The translations under genes and the position numbers were made by a program. Of a stretch of DNA of 64,000 bases, positions 1 to 11,384 are shown piece by piece. Under the pieces are notes generated by a model. It saw only the letters and a list, made by a program, of their open reading frames with translations. It was not told where the DNA came from and made no database searches. The stretch is from Brettanomyces bruxellensis (taxonomy: Eukaryota > Ascomycota > Pichiomycetes > Pichiales > Pichiaceae), in NCBI RefSeq assembly GCF_011074885.1, contig NC_054690.1, positions 439,001 through 503,000 of the forward strand, in the 5' to 3' direction. Positions within the stretch are counted from its first letter, which is position 1, and every line of letters starts with the position of its first letter.

Positions 1-7
1 AGCCTAT

Positions 8-2263
8 TCAAGCTAATTCAAATGAATATGTAGACCCAATGGGATTCAATTCTCCTTTTAGTGATCCTTCCGATTTTTTATGCTTGCCATTATGTGGCTT
101 CAAACGTAGTACCTTGTGTGGATCAAATCCGAGCTTGACTTTATCATTGTAATAGGCCATGTACGATTCTTTTATTTCATCATGTTCGTGAGATAATGCT
201 CTTTTATGCCGTTTATTGAAATCACCATTGTTCTTACGCGCGACTTTGGAGAAGTTGTTCTTTTTATCTCCATCATTTTTCAATGTTCGGCTAACTTCAT
301 CTGGCTTGTCCTTCCATGATGAATCAAGAAGAGCTGGGCGACATAGCATTAATAGAAGCATAACCTTCTGCGACTGCTGTCTTAATGACATAAAGTATTT
401 CTTGATTGGATCCCCTGACAATCTCACTTCTTTAGACGAAATATATTTAAAAACCGTTAAATACAACTGTCTGAATGATTCGTAGTCAGGAATTAATTCG
501 CCACAATTTTCCTCGGCACTCCAATTGTTACGATCCAAATTTCCCGGAACTATGTACACCTCACCTGTTATTCGACTAATCGAAACTAATAGCTTCAAAG
601 TAAGGGGCTGATCTTTGCAATTCTTGTAGAGTTTCACGGCCGAAATTGGAAACACGCGACAAAAAATGCGACCCTCTCTGTCATCTCTCTGGAACAACAT
701 ATTTTCCAACCTTCGAGATCTTCCACTCGAGCGCTGCGGTTCAAAACTTTCCGTTTCGAATTCATCACTTGATGGCAAACCTTCCAGTTCAAACTCCATC
801 ATATCTTCATCCTCACTTTCCCTGATTTGATTATGAATGATCGTTTCAATTTGCTGTGCAGGACTAAAGTTTTTGCGAAATGGATATGACATCCCCCTGC
901 TATCCCAATATCTTACGACGCTTCTTAATAGTTCCTTTGGTTCTTGCCTTAGCAATGTCTCTTTTAGGCATCTTTTCTTCTTATACAATAAATCTGGAAT
1001 AATTGGTAGTTCCTCTTTAACACCGGTTCCTGAAAAATAAAGAAGATCCTCAATATTGATATTAAGTTCTAAAAGAATATAATTTTTAAGTACGGAGTTG
1101 ATGCAGTGGTTGCATCCAAGCATATTCTCTGGGTTGTTTATGCATTTCCGTTTCCCGTACGGAGGCGTTGGTGGCGAAGGGGTCTTTAAAAATTCATTGA
1201 AAGGAGGAAGATCGAACCATTTTGAAAGAAATTTGAAAGTCGTTGAAGTGTTACCACAGGTATCTTCAATTTTATGAAATACGGAGGTGTTTGGAAACTT
1301 CGTCTTCCGGGGATATTTTATTTTGTGTCTTATGGGACTCAATTTTTTCTTCTTATCAAGGCTTTCATAACCCAAATATCCATATTTGTCCATTGTATAC
1401 ATGATTTTCCGATCCCTATCAGCATTAACCAAAAAGGTGGGCCAGCTGGGAAAGAAAAATTTTCTAAGCATATTGTCAAAGATCGAAAGTTCAATGCCGA
1501 ACTTACCACTTTCCTGACACCTGAGATCGTACTGTACAAAATCAATGTTCTTTGCCGTAAACGGAATGCTCACAGAACTACTCTGAAAAAAGCCACTTAT
1601 ATTTTGATTGCCGCTGGAGACATTTGCGAATTTCAACTTTAGATCAACCTCTGGGTCGGACGATAGATAAAATGTAGACCCTGATTTCAAAAAGCAGGAA
1701 CTTACTGATGCAAGTTCAGTATCAATTTCTGGAGACGTATCTCCATCGGCCGCATTAAATTCTGTATGTGCTATTTCTGAGTACTTTCTTTTCTTATTGG
1801 ATTTTGCATTGCTTGTCTTATTATTATTGCCACGACTTTCATGTAAGTCCCTCCGATCAACAAGAATCCGATTCATACAATTCAAAAGTCCATACTTCTG
1901 CATTTTTTCATAAATGTGATCCTCGGTATCGTGATTTGGATGCTCACCAAAAAATGTCGTAGAAAGTTGTGAGATTGGTGTTCGCTTTGGAAGAAGCACC
2001 CTAGGAATGATGTTGGTATTGTTAGCGGTAGACCATTTAATGTGCTCCTCGATGTTATCTGGACAGTCATATGATGCACTGCAATCGGAATCAGAATTAT
2101 AGTCATGCTCTTGTCTGTTGTGTGTACTGTCACCGTTTCTCAAAGCAGATGTTAATATTGGTCGTTGCTGGTTTCTGCCATTGGTGATACGGTGGTTATG
2201 AGAAGGAACAGATGAGGAACCATTACTCTCCAAGGACTGTATTCTATGAGGTCTTTGGGACAT
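8..2263 (-). CDS. Unrecognised 751-aa acidic/basic, probably nuclear protein
   Basis: I do not recognise this protein. The reading frame is open to an ATG at 2347, but I chose the ATG at 2263 (protein beginning MSQRPHRIQ) because the 28 residues upstream are hydrophobic and unlike what follows; either start is possible. The first 200 residues are Ser/Asn/His-rich with a lysine-rich patch (SNKKRKY) that could be a nuclear signal. The middle holds a proline-rich stretch (TPSPPTPPYGKRK) beside a Cys-rich patch (CINNPENMLGCNHC). An acidic segment (ESEDEDMMEFELEG) precedes an Arg/Ser stretch, and the C-terminal quarter looks folded (FCRVFPISAVKLYKN, then QSQKVMLLLMLCRPALLDSSW). The gene ends with TGA at positions 8-10, so it is complete. 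It is transcribed away from CHD1. A nuclear regulatory role is only a guess from composition. Confidence 0.7.
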   Translation of the reverse strand: MSQRPHRIQSLESNGSSSVPSHNHRITNGRNQQRPILTSALRNGDSTHNRQEHDYNSDSDCSASYDCPDNIEEHIKWSTANNTNIIPRVLLPKRTPISQLSTTFFGEHPNHDTEDHIYEKMQKYGLLNCMNRILVDRRDLHESRGNNNKTSNAKSNKKRKYSEIAHTEFNAADGDTSPEIDTELASVSSCFLKSGSTFYLSSDPEVDLKLKFANVSSGNQNISGFFQSSSVSIPFTAKNIDFVQYDLRCQESGKFGIELSIFDNMLRKFFFPSWPTFLVNADRDRKIMYTMDKYGYLGYESLDKKKKLSPIRHKIKYPRKTKFPNTSVFHKIEDTCGNTSTTFKFLSKWFDLPPFNEFLKTPSPPTPPYGKRKCINNPENMLGCNHCINSVLKNYILLELNINIEDLLYFSGTGVKEELPIIPDLLYKKKRCLKETLLRQEPKELLRSVVRYWDSRGMSYPFRKNFSPAQQIETIIHNQIRESEDEDMMEFELEGLPSSDEFETESFEPQRSSGRSRRLENMLFQRDDREGRIFCRVFPISAVKLYKNCKDQPLTLKLLVSISRITGEVYIVPGNLDRNNWSAEENCGELIPDYESFRQLYLTVFKYISSKEVRLSGDPIKKYFMSLRQQSQKVMLLLMLCRPALLDSSWKDKPDEVSRTLKNDGDKKNNFSKVARKNNGDFNKRHKRALSHEHDEIKESYMAYYNDKVKLGFDPHKVLRLKPHNGKHKKSEGSLKGELNPIGSTYSFELA

Positions 2264-3736
2264 TATGCTCGATGGATTTGACTCTCTATATAATGAATAA
2301 TCCAATAAATGCCTAGAAATAGAATAGGAAACCAGAAATATGATCATTCAAAGGAAGAATTGTGTATCTACTCTATATTTTTACCAAGCTAAATGGAGTC
2401 CAGCTAGCCGCGCCGCTTGTTCAGGTTATTTCAAAAAAAAAAAAAAAAAAAATACAAGAAAGTGTGAAGGAAGGAAGGGGAGATCAATTTCAGACAAAGC
2501 AAAACAAACAGTAATCTCAGAAGACATTACCATTTTTATTTTTTTCTGGATCTTTGTTTTCTTTGTATTGAGTATTATTATAAATGATGTCGGTTGACTT
2601 TAATCATACAAATTCTTGTTTAACCGCCTCATGGTAATACATAAATCATAATATAATTTTAGCTGAATTCGTTTAGCACCAATGAAAACAGTGAAAGAAT
2701 AACGATAATCGCGGCGGCGGTCTGCTCATCATATAATTTGTATAATTTTGCACCTTTAAGTACATGGTAGTGGAATAGAAACAATTCATATCGTGTCATA
2801 TATTGGTCAGGCCTGTTTTGACTCTACTTTTTTGAAATTTAAAATTCTCCGAATAGACAAGATTACGTTATGTATTTCTGCGAAAGGGACTGGAAAGAAA
2901 CGTTTAACTCAGAATATTATCTATGTAATAATCCCCCTCCCTGACTAAAGTTGAAATTATTCCCTCTTGTACATTTATTTCATTCAATTTTGTGTTTTCA
3001 TATGATGGAAGCTCTTTTTTCTGTCTAAGTAGGCAGTTAAGTAATATGGTCTTGTACTATCTGCTCTCTTAGTATGATTTATGCCAGGCCTGTTTTTTTC
3101 GGATGAAAAGTTGAGAATTTTACTTTTTTTCCACCTTTTTTGTTGTTCTCAGTTTTTTTTTCTCCGTTTTCGTGCTCATTATTTTTATCATCTATCCATG
3201 ATACATGTTCATGCGTCTTCAGCTTCTAACAAGTACTATTACTTTTATCCCTACTATATAAAGTCATTCAAGTAAGTCATTTGCCAGGCAAAGGTTTCTC
3301 GTTGTTGCTTGCCTCCCGTCTGAAACAAGCATATCCAATATTTGCTGCAACTTGTGATCTACACCATTTTTTTTTACTCTATCTATTTGCAAAGCTATCA
3401 TCAACAAATATATTTTCCTTTCATAAGAAGGTAGTATATATTGAACATTTTGTGTGACCATCAGCTTGTGAACAAGATAGAAACTATCGGTTTAGTATTG
3501 ATAATCTTTTCTTGGTACAGAACAGAAATTGAATTTTGACGTGCAAGAATCATAGGAGTTCTTCGGTAATCTACCAGACCTGCAGTACCCCACATTTTTC
3601 CTTGAATTTCGTTTAGAAGAGATTACAGGAACTATCTAGTTGAAAGTGTTTGTTAGTTGCTTCTTTGATTCACCGAGGCCAAAGTGAATTGACTTTTGTT
3701 ATTTTCATTCTGTCCCTTTTGTTACATTGAGAAGTT
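2264..3736. other. Intergenic region between two divergent genes (CHD1 promoter side)
   Basis: About 1.47 kb between the divergent unknown gene and CHD1. It is AT-rich, with a 20-base A run at 2433-2452 and pyrimidine-rich stretches at about 3090-3180. A 65-codon frame on the minus strand (3264-3461, beginning MVTQNVQYILPSY) contains a helix-like segment (KIYLLMIALQIDRV), but I cannot link it to any family and it may be chance. No tRNA-like or snoRNA-like structure was seen. It presumably holds both promoters. Confidence 0.6.
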
Positions 3737-6700
3737 ATGTCCACAGAACTTAAAGAAGAAGCTGAAAATCATCCGGAGTTATACGGGTTGAGAAGATCTA
3801 CTAGATCTCACAAGCCTGTTCATTTTTTCGAGGAGTCAGATGAAGAGTCTGAGCCTCAAAAAAGGAGGCGCAGGAAACATTTCGATAGAGATTATGCCAT
3901 AGACGATGATATTGAAGATGATATGGATGAAGATGATAATGGTTCCACATCTGGTGATACTGGTGATGATGATTTTGTTCCTGATTCTGGTCGCAAAAGG
4001 AGATCTCGTCGGTCTGGAAAGAAAAAGACACGAAGTGGAGCTCGAAACAGAAAGCGGAGCAAAAGCTCAAGAAGCCGATCAAAAACGTATGCTGATTTCG
4101 AAGACGATGATCAAGAATATAGCGATGGTGAATCTCCTGCAGTGCCGATAAGATTTTCAACCAGAAATAACAACAAGGTTGTTAACTATGCTGATGACTA
4201 TGATGATGATGATTTGCTGCTGAGTGGTAGTGAAGAGGATAGTAAGAGTTATTCCATGGAGCCAGAGTATGAGCCTGTTGGCATTGATCTTGTTGTTGAT
4301 CACAGGCCAAAGGGATTTCAAGGTATTGGATCAGAAGAAGATGATCACCTTTCAAAGGAGGATCTCGATAAGAAGAAGAGTATTATTGCCCATGGTGATC
4401 CAGAGAATGATTTCGAGTTTTTGATCAAATGGACCGATACGGCACACATTCATAATACATGGGAGACGTACGATGGATTGAATAGCAGGCGTCTACGTGG
4501 ATTAAAGAAGCTGGACAATTACATTAACACGTATATCATTGAAGACCGTCAAATCAGAAACGATCCACTCGTAACTCGCGAGGATATAGAGCAAATGGAG
4601 ATAGAGGCTGACACAAGACGGGAGACTTTCGAAAGATATAAAAACGTCGAACGTATAGTGACGAGTGAAAGAGTCACATTAGATAATGGTGAATCTGATC
4701 TTCGTTACTTCGTCAAGTGGAAGAGACTCAATTATGATGAATGTACTTGGGAGTCTTCTTCAGAAATCGCTGATATCGCACCGGATGCTGTCTCAAAGTT
4801 CCAGGCCCGTCAGAACTCTAAAATTCTACCGTCATACTCTGCTTCATACGGAAAGCATAGACCACGCTTTGAAAAGCTTACCAGCCAGCCGTTATACGTT
4901 AAGAATGGAATATTAAGAGATTTCCAACTAACGGGTTTGAATTGGATGGCATATCTTTGGTCAAGAAATGAGAATGGTATTTTGGCCGACGAAATGGGTT
5001 TGGGAAAAACTGTCCAGACGATTGCCTTTCTTTCATGGTTAATCTATGCCAGAAGACAGAATGGCCCACATCTGGTTGTTGTTCCGTTATCAACTGTTCC
5101 GTCATGGCAGGAGACTTTTGAACTTTGGGCTCCCGATATCAATGTCATTTATTACATGGGTAATACGAAGGCCAGAAAAACAATTCGGGACTACGAGTTC
5201 TATAGCGGTAGCAAAAGGAAAGTCAAGTTCAACATTCTTTTAACCACTTACGAGTACATCCTTAAGGATAAAGCTGAATTAGGTTCGTTCAAATGGCAAT
5301 ATCTTGCAGTCGATGAAGCTCATAGATTAAAGAATGCCGAAAGCTCGCTCTATCAGAGTTTAATGGAGTTTAAAGTGGCCAACAGGTTGTTGATTACTGG
5401 TACGCCTTTGCAAAACAATCTAAAAGAGCTTGCTGCGCTATGCAACTTTTTGATGCCAGGAAAGTTCGATATAGACGAGAACATTGATTTCAATGCTCCT
5501 GGTACCGAAGCTGAGGATGCAATCAAGAATTTACAATCTAGTATCAAGCCATATATCTTGAGACGTTTAAAGAAGGATGTGGAAAGTTCGCTTCCGGGAA
5601 AAACAGAAAGAATACTTAGAGTCGAGCTTTCCGATGTTCAGACCGATTATTATAAAAACATTTTGACAAAAAACTATCGTGCTTTGCGAGACGCTTCAAG
5701 TGGTTCTCAGGTTTCATTGTTGAATGTTGTTGCAGAGTTGAAGAAGGCATCCAATCATCCATACTTGTTTGATGGTGTGGAGGATAGTGTTTTGGCTAAG
5801 GCTGGCTCTAAGTCCAGGGAGAACATTCTGAGGGGTATGATAATGAGTTCAGGTAAGATGGTTCTTCTGGATCAGCTTTTGAAAAAGTTGAAAAGAGATG
5901 GACATAGGGTTTTGATTTTCTCTCAAATGGTGAGAATGCTTGACATCATTGGGGATTATTTATCGCTTAAAGGACTAAATTTCCAACGACTTGACGGAAC
6001 CATCCCTTCATATAGGAGAAGAATTGCCATTGATCATTTCAACTCTGACGGATCTAAGGATTTTATCTTTTTGCTATCCACCAGAGCTGGTGGTTTAGGT
6101 ATCAACTTGATGACGGCAGATACCGTTATCATCTTTGACTCCGATTGGAATCCCCAGGCAGATCTTCAAGCTATGGCTAGAGCACATAGAATAGGTCAGA
6201 AAAATCATGTCATGGTGTATAGATTCGTCTCTAAAGATACTATTGAGGAGCAAGTTTTGGAAAGAGCAAGAAAGAAGATGATCCTTGAATATGCTATTAT
6301 TTCTCTTGGAATTACCGATAAAAAGACACAGAAAGATGAGCCATCAACTGGTGAATTAAGTGAAATTCTTAAGTTTGGTGCTAGCAATATGTTCAAGACA
6401 AGCGACAATCAAAAGAAGCTTGAGAACCTTGATTTGGAAGATGTTTTGAACCATGCTGAAGATCATGAGACTACACCTGATCTTGGCGGCTCGAACTTTG
6501 GAAGTGAGGATTTCTTGAAGCAGTTTGAAGTCACTGATTATAAAGCGGATGTTGACTGGGATGATATCATTCCAGATGATGAGTTGGTGAAGATTAAAGA
6601 AGAGGAGAAGAAGGAGAAGGAAGAAGAGTTCCTTCAGAAGCAAATAGAAATGGCTAAGGGAAGGGCTGCTGCTATGAAGAAGCACAATTACAATGAGGAT

Positions 6701-8026
6701 GAATCGTATGGAGAATATGAAGAGTCGACAAGAAGAAGAAAGTTGGATATGAATAAACTAACTGAATCTCAAGTTAGAGCAATATATAAGGCTATTCTGA
6801 AGTTTGGAGATATTAGGCCTGATATTGATCATTTTATTGAAGATGGTACTTTACCAAACAAGAATCCAAAGTTGCTGCTTAAATGCTACGATGATATGAT
6901 GAAAACTAGTAAGGACATGATTGAGGAATCTGAACATGTCAAGGCAAAACAGTTAAAGGAGCTTGCTGTGAAGGTCGAGAGAGAGAAGCAAGAAATAGCC
7001 AACCTTCCACCTTTACCTGATGGTGAGCGTAGGCCCACACCAATGATGCGTGCATACAATGCTAAGAGAAGAGAAAGAAAGGCTGTTCTTTTTGACTACA
7101 TGGGTGCCAGAAACTTAAATGCCGAAACAATTTTGGAGCGTCCTAAACAAATGAAACTTCTTAAGAGTATTATTCCTCATGATGATCCCTCACGCTTTAG
7201 ATTTAGGGGTGAACCCAAGGCAGTTCATGGGTGGTCCTGTGAATGGACTGGTGTTGATGATGCCATGCTTTTAATTGGAATTTATAAGTTTGGATATGGC
7301 TCGTGGATTCAAATCCGGGATGATCCCGTTTTGAAGCTTCAGAACAAGCTCTTTTTAGATAGCGCACCAACAGGTGCCTCAAAAGAGGAGAAGGCAAAAT
7401 ATAATAAAACGCCAAGTTCCGTTCACTTGAATAGACGTGCCGAATACTTATTGGGTTTGGTGCGGCATGAGGCTTTGAATGGGCCTTTGCCGGATAATAA
7501 AGATCTTAGAAGAGTCCGCAAGGAAAGAAAGCCTGTTAAAAGGCAGGAAGTATCTGATTCAAGTGGCACTCCTAGGCCAGCATCAAGCAGTTCGTTGAAT
7601 TCTTCTGTTCAACCAAAAGTGGCTGCCAATCATGGAACTTTGAAGAAGACTACTACCCGAGTTAAGCTGAATCAATTTGTACATAGAAATGGCCATTCTG
7701 CACGTTCTCGGTCATCCAGTCCACTGCTATCTAGAAAGAAAGCTATTCATCCGTTGCTTAAGAGTGTCGAAAAGGACCTCAGGATTTGGGAATCTCGAGG
7801 AAGGGGTCTGGATAGACATGATTGGACACTCAAGTTGAAAGTTTCGTTGATTCGAATTGGAAATCAAATTGAAAAAATTGGTAAGGGAAATGTTGGTTTG
7901 AATCATGAATTGTGGGAGAGTGCCAAGCAGTTTTGGCCGAACCCAAGTGTCCCGGCTCAACTTATCAAGAAAATGTACATTAAGAAGTCCCGTCAAGTTA
8001 GAGAACAGAGGGCGGAGAGAAGATAA
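3737..8026 (+). CDS. CHD1: CHD1 chromatin remodelling ATPase
   Basis: Nuclear ATP-dependent nucleosome spacing enzyme that works on transcribed genes. The 1429-aa protein has the full Chd1 order. There is an acidic/basic low-complexity N-terminus (about 1-170), then two chromodomains (about 180-370; W residues in [16 protein letters not shown] and [16 protein letters not shown]). The SNF2 ATPase follows, with Walker A DEMGLGKT near 418-424, a DEAH box near 525-528 and motif [10 protein letters not shown] near 813-820. The C-terminus has a SANT-SLIDE region (about 1160-1290; [20 protein letters not shown]) and a C-terminal helical CHCT domain (about 1335-1420). Length is close to the family norm. 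CTG encodes the expected Leu in the segment KMVLLDQLL, which argues for standard CUG decoding. Confidence 0.97.
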   Translation: MSTELKEEAENHPELYGLRRSTRSHKPVHFFEESDEESEPQKRRRRKHFDRDYAIDDDIEDDMDEDDNGSTSGDTGDDDFVPDSGRKRRSRRSGKKKTRSGARNRKRSKSSRSRSKTYADFEDDDQEYSDGESPAVPIRFSTRNNNKVVNYADDYDDDDLLLSGSEEDSKSYSMEPEYEPVGIDLVVDHRPKGFQGIGSEEDDHLSKEDLDKKKSIIAHGDPENDFEFLIKWTDTAHIHNTWETYDGLNSRRLRGLKKLDNYINTYIIEDRQIRNDPLVTREDIEQMEIEADTRRETFERYKNVERIVTSERVTLDNGESDLRYFVKWKRLNYDECTWESSSEIADIAPDAVSKFQARQNSKILPSYSASYGKHRPRFEKLTSQPLYVKNGILRDFQLTGLNWMAYLWSRNENGILADEMGLGKTVQTIAFLSWLIYARRQNGPHLVVVPLSTVPSWQETFELWAPDINVIYYMGNTKARKTIRDYEFYSGSKRKVKFNILLTTYEYILKDKAELGSFKWQYLAVDEAHRLKNAESSLYQSLMEFKVANRLLITGTPLQNNLKELAALCNFLMPGKFDIDENIDFNAPGTEAEDAIKNLQSSIKPYILRRLKKDVESSLPGKTERILRVELSDVQTDYYKNILTKNYRALRDASSGSQVSLLNVVAELKKASNHPYLFDGVEDSVLAKAGSKSRENILRGMIMSSGKMVLLDQLLKKLKRDGHRVLIFSQMVRMLDIIGDYLSLKGLNFQRLDGTIPSYRRRIAIDHFNSDGSKDFIFLLSTRAGGLGINLMTADTVIIFDSDWNPQADLQAMARAHRIGQKNHVMVYRFVSKDTIEEQVLERARKKMILEYAIISLGITDKKTQKDEPSTGELSEILKFGASNMFKTSDNQKKLENLDLEDVLNHAEDHETTPDLGGSNFGSEDFLKQFEVTDYKADVDWDDIIPDDELVKIKEEEKKEKEEEFLQKQIEMAKGRAAAMKKHNYNEDESYGEYEESTRRRKLDMNKLTESQVRAIYKAILKFGDIRPDIDHFIEDGTLPNKNPKLLLKCYDDMMKTSKDMIEESEHVKAKQLKELAVKVEREKQEIANLPPLPDGERRPTPMMRAYNAKRRERKAVLFDYMGARNLNAETILERPKQMKLLKSIIPHDDPSRFRFRGEPKAVHGWSCEWTGVDDAMLLIGIYKFGYGSWIQIRDDPVLKLQNKLFLDSAPTGASKEEKAKYNKTPSSVHLNRRAEYLLGLVRHEALNGPLPDNKDLRRVRKERKPVKRQEVSDSSGTPRPASSSSLNSSVQPKVAANHGTLKKTTTRVKLNQFVHRNGHSARSRSSSPLLSRKKAIHPLLKSVEKDLRIWESRGRGLDRHDWTLKLKVSLIRIGNQIEKIGKGNVGLNHELWESAKQFWPNPSVPAQLIKKMYIKKSRQVREQRAERR

Positions 8027-8247
8027 AAGTAATTAATTATATCATGTCGTTTTATTTTGTTAAATAAGAAAGTTGATTATTGACTGCACTAGTTAGATGT
8101 AGCTTGTGATCAGAATGATCTAGAGTAAAGCACATTTAATAGTGTAGCACCAGAATAAGTATTACAAAGAATTTGAAGGGGAAAGAATGTCGAAAGAAAG
8201 AATGGTTACGCAATAAAGTATATAAAATGAATATCTTCGTCGATTGT

Positions 8248-9306
8248 TCATGCACTGGAGCACTCAGTCACCCTCATAAAGTAGTTAACATGCGCCTCAG
8301 TAATTTCACTTTTACTTGTGAGATACTGCCAGTTGCCACTCGTAATATAGGCTAGGGTGATCTTTGAGATACTCTCCAAATCGGAAGTCTCTTTGCACAA
8401 TGACCATTTACCTCTAACTCTAAGCGAATTAGTTTTCCTGTTGATTTGAATCTCAGAACCGGAGTGAGCAAAATTCATAGCTGCTAATGGTACTAATGGA
8501 ACAATGTCGCCTTTGCTTGTGACTCTGGTAAAGGTGTTTGTCGGGAGCTGGTTACCTTTACCTGCTTTGAGGAAGTCGGTCAAGTACGATATACTCCATA
8601 GATCATTCATCCATTCGGCAAAAGAAGGATTTCCAACTTTTGGACCTGCATAATTCACAAGGGTAATATCCATGCCCACGAGTCTGAGTTCATTTGCAGC
8701 AAGAACTGCTAGAGCAGCACCCAAAGAATGGCCAGTCACAAAAATACTGTAGCTTGGATATTCATTGTGTAACTCCTGCATGTATTGAAATGCTTCATTC
8801 ATGAAAATACTGGTGGCATCGTAGAAACCTGTGTGGACCTGGCAGCCCCCACATGTAAAGTCCATTGTGTTGATACCCTGGCTGACAGTGTAAGGAACAT
8901 ACTTTTTATGGGAAGTATCAAAGTCAATTTCCCATTCTCTATCAGAGGTTGTACCCTTAAACACAAGAATGATCTGCTTATTGGTATCATCCTGAACAAT
9001 TAGGCCGGAAATATCTCCTTTAAACTGATAAACAATTTTTTTATTTCCAGTGCTATCTGTGCAAGAGGATATTGGACAGGCATCAACCAAATTCCCGTCT
9101 GTAATCTTGTTCTTTGGCATACAGTATGCCAAGGAACAGTACTCCACGAACTGAATAAGTTCTTCTTTAATACTAGGAAAATTAAGCACACTTGAAGAAT
9201 CAGAACAAACACTCAGTTCCGTGATATTGAGATTTTCATCAACATCAATATATGCAGCTTTCACAGCACCGAAGAGTAAAAAAGAAATGAATAGGGCAAA
9301 TCTCAT
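8248..9306 (-). CDS. Secreted class 3 (fungal) lipase, copy 1
   Basis: Predicted extracellular triacylglycerol lipase or esterase of the Rhizomucor-type class 3 family (alpha/beta hydrolase). The 352-aa protein starts with a clear signal peptide (MRFALFISFLLFGAVKAA). The nucleophile elbow is TGHSLGAAL with Ser194. The likely triad partners are Asp267 (SKGDIVP) and His281 (FAHSG), and the conserved segments ILVFKGTTS, HTGFY and YAGPKVGN are all present. Several cysteines in the mature part (for example Cys62, Cys77, Cys82, Cys152 and Cys155) could form disulfides. It resembles the second lipase at 12667-13713 over its whole length, so the two are paralogues. The real substrate cannot be told from sequence. 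It is convergent with CHD1. Confidence 0.9.
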   Translation of the reverse strand: MRFALFISFLLFGAVKAAYIDVDENLNITELSVCSDSSSVLNFPSIKEELIQFVEYCSLAYCMPKNKITDGNLVDACPISSCTDSTGNKKIVYQFKGDISGLIVQDDTNKQIILVFKGTTSDREWEIDFDTSHKKYVPYTVSQGINTMDFTCGGCQVHTGFYDATSIFMNEAFQYMQELHNEYPSYSIFVTGHSLGAALAVLAANELRLVGMDITLVNYAGPKVGNPSFAEWMNDLWSISYLTDFLKAGKGNQLPTNTFTRVTSKGDIVPLVPLAAMNFAHSGSEIQINRKTNSLRVRGKWSLCKETSDLESISKITLAYITSGNWQYLTSKSEITEAHVNYFMRVTECSSA

Positions 9307-11384
9307 GGTAGATTATATTTTTGGTTATCCAGATAGATCTCTCAGAATTTGGAAGCTAGGCCAGAAACTTTGGGGACATTAAGGAGTTGGCCATCGTGAT
9401 AAATAGGTGGAATTGTGTCCATATTAATACCTTTTTGGATTTCCCCTTTCTACTGTATTATTCAGGGCATTATGCATGTCAAACACAAAGCATGAGGAGA
9501 CCATGTCCAGATATAATTCATTTAGTAGGTTATTACTGTATTATTTCCATTGGACCATTGAAGGAGTTTGGGCGAACCACAATGAATTCAGATTATATTT
9601 GAAAACTTAGATCGCTACCAGAAAAATATACGACAGATAATTACTTGGTAAGTCAATGAAGTTCCGAAGATGTGTCGATATGCGTTGATTATCTGGGTTG
9701 TCTATTTCATTGATTGTCAACTTTCTTGGCTCGCTTCCTGTTTGGAAGTTAGGGTATTTTCCCTGGCAAACTTAGGAATGCACTCAACCTTTTTTGAAGA
9801 AATTATCTCTCTACACTTCCCATTTTAGATTCAAGAGATAATATATCCTGAAAAAAACATTTCTTATGTTTATGGTCTTTCCTAGTATAGTACCTTAGTT
9901 TCTTGTTAATGGCTCTATATCTGGCTTCCTAACCGCTTGCTACCATTTCTACAGCATCCTTGGAATTACTCTGCCTGTCGATTATTGACACACGTGCCTA
10001 TTTGTTTATTCACCATACCCTGGACCAAGTTCAGAGACGTTTGTTTGATGCAAGTACAGATTAGCTAGTAATATCCAAAAGCAGTTTTCCAAGATAATTA
10101 TATGTACAAGGTCAAGATTTGAATTCCACGAATTTAATGTTTCCCTCGAATTAGTTAGACCTGAATGAATAATTTGTGGAATAGAAGCGAAAGCACAATA
10201 ATTTTGCTTGTTCTAATGACGACATAATTTTTTATGGGACTCATACACATTATTGACAATCATATACACACTCATATAAATAATACGGGGCGCTCATATA
10301 AGCGTTTAAGTTCGCATACACATTCACATATATTCAAATACACACACAAAATATATTTTGCAGCTAAATATGGCCTGATGAATGAATTTTGGAAAGTGTT
10401 CGTTCTTTTTTATGGTTGTTAAGCTCATGTATTCTATTCTGCCCAGAAAAAGCCGGAGTGAATTGGTGAATGTACCCCAGGTTCCTAAAAAAAAAAAAAA
10501 AAAAAAAATGCGACTACGAAACTGGGGTTCTGCTGGAAGTGACTAACCCCGAATCATATTGTACTTACATTTTCTACTATGAGCTGAGGTCCATAAATGT
10601 GTTGGATATAAATTATTTCTTCTCTGTTAAAATTCAACTTTAAACATGGAAATGTTTGTTCAAAACTTTTAAAACTAATTAGCTGTTTGTTTTATTTGTA
10701 CCGATTATCCACTCCTCCAGAGAAGACAATAATCCTGCAGGGGGTGTGCTTCCCCGCAATGTACCTGAAACGGATGGAGGGGTTTTTATATCCATAAGCA
10801 TGCCGAATTCTCGAACAAATTACAATCATTTTATTGCTTATTCATGATATTATGACATTCCTCAGTATGCACATGAGAGTTTTGGACGCTTTAATGAAAT
10901 CTCGCTTTAACGGCTAATTCGAAAAAAAGGGCACTAACAGAATAAACTTTAAAGTTTCAAACGCCGCCGGGAACAAGCTGTTTGAAATAGGCATGAATTG
11001 TAAAATTTTCTGGATTTATGGCCATTATGCTTTCGGAATCCGAATTGTACCCTTTTTGTTCTTTTTAATTTGTAAGTATCCTAGGCTATATGTTACGGGA
11101 ACTACTGCATGCATGCATCGGGACTGTTGCGACACCGGGCATTGAGTGTTAATTTTACCCCTCAGTTTATTCAAATAACAAACCACACCATAAAGAAATT
11201 ATTAGTTATTGGGAGCCTTAGTATTTTCTATCATGTCAATTGCACCCCCAATATGATTTTGAGGCTTTGGGTATATGTCATATAAAAGCTGCTGCATCCC
11301 GATCCTTACTTTGTCATTTATTTGGTGTTTTACTTGATCACGATATACACTTCTTTAGCGGTTGCAGTTTATCATCAAGTCAAA
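9307..11384. other. Gene-poor 2-kb interval between lipase copy 1 and ADH
   Basis: The longest gene-free interval in the window; it separates divergent genes. No frame in it looks coding. It contains a run of short CA/TA-rich repeats at about 10240-10360 (repeated CACA and CATATA units), a 22-base A run at 10487-10508 and the palindrome-rich GCATGCATGCATC at 11107-11119. The last 100 bases before ADH carry a TATA box. No tRNA, LTR ends or transposase remnants were recognised. It is probably extended regulatory DNA for the regulated lipase and ADH genes, or the place of a decayed gene. Confidence 0.55.
11281..11288 (+). promoter_or_regulatory. TATA box of the ADH gene
   Basis: TATAAAAG matches the TATAWAAR consensus and lies 97 bases before the chosen ATG at 11385, a usual distance for a strongly regulated yeast promoter. 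Confidence 0.6.

Noticed and set aside
3264..3461. 65-codon minus-strand frame in the CHD1 upstream region
   Set aside because: Somewhat helix-like but too short to judge, no recognisable family and no supporting signals; mentioned only within the intergenic entry.
10234..10422. Short frame rich in His/Tyr within the 2-kb gap
   Set aside because: It arises from the CA/TA-rich repeat and does not look like a protein.
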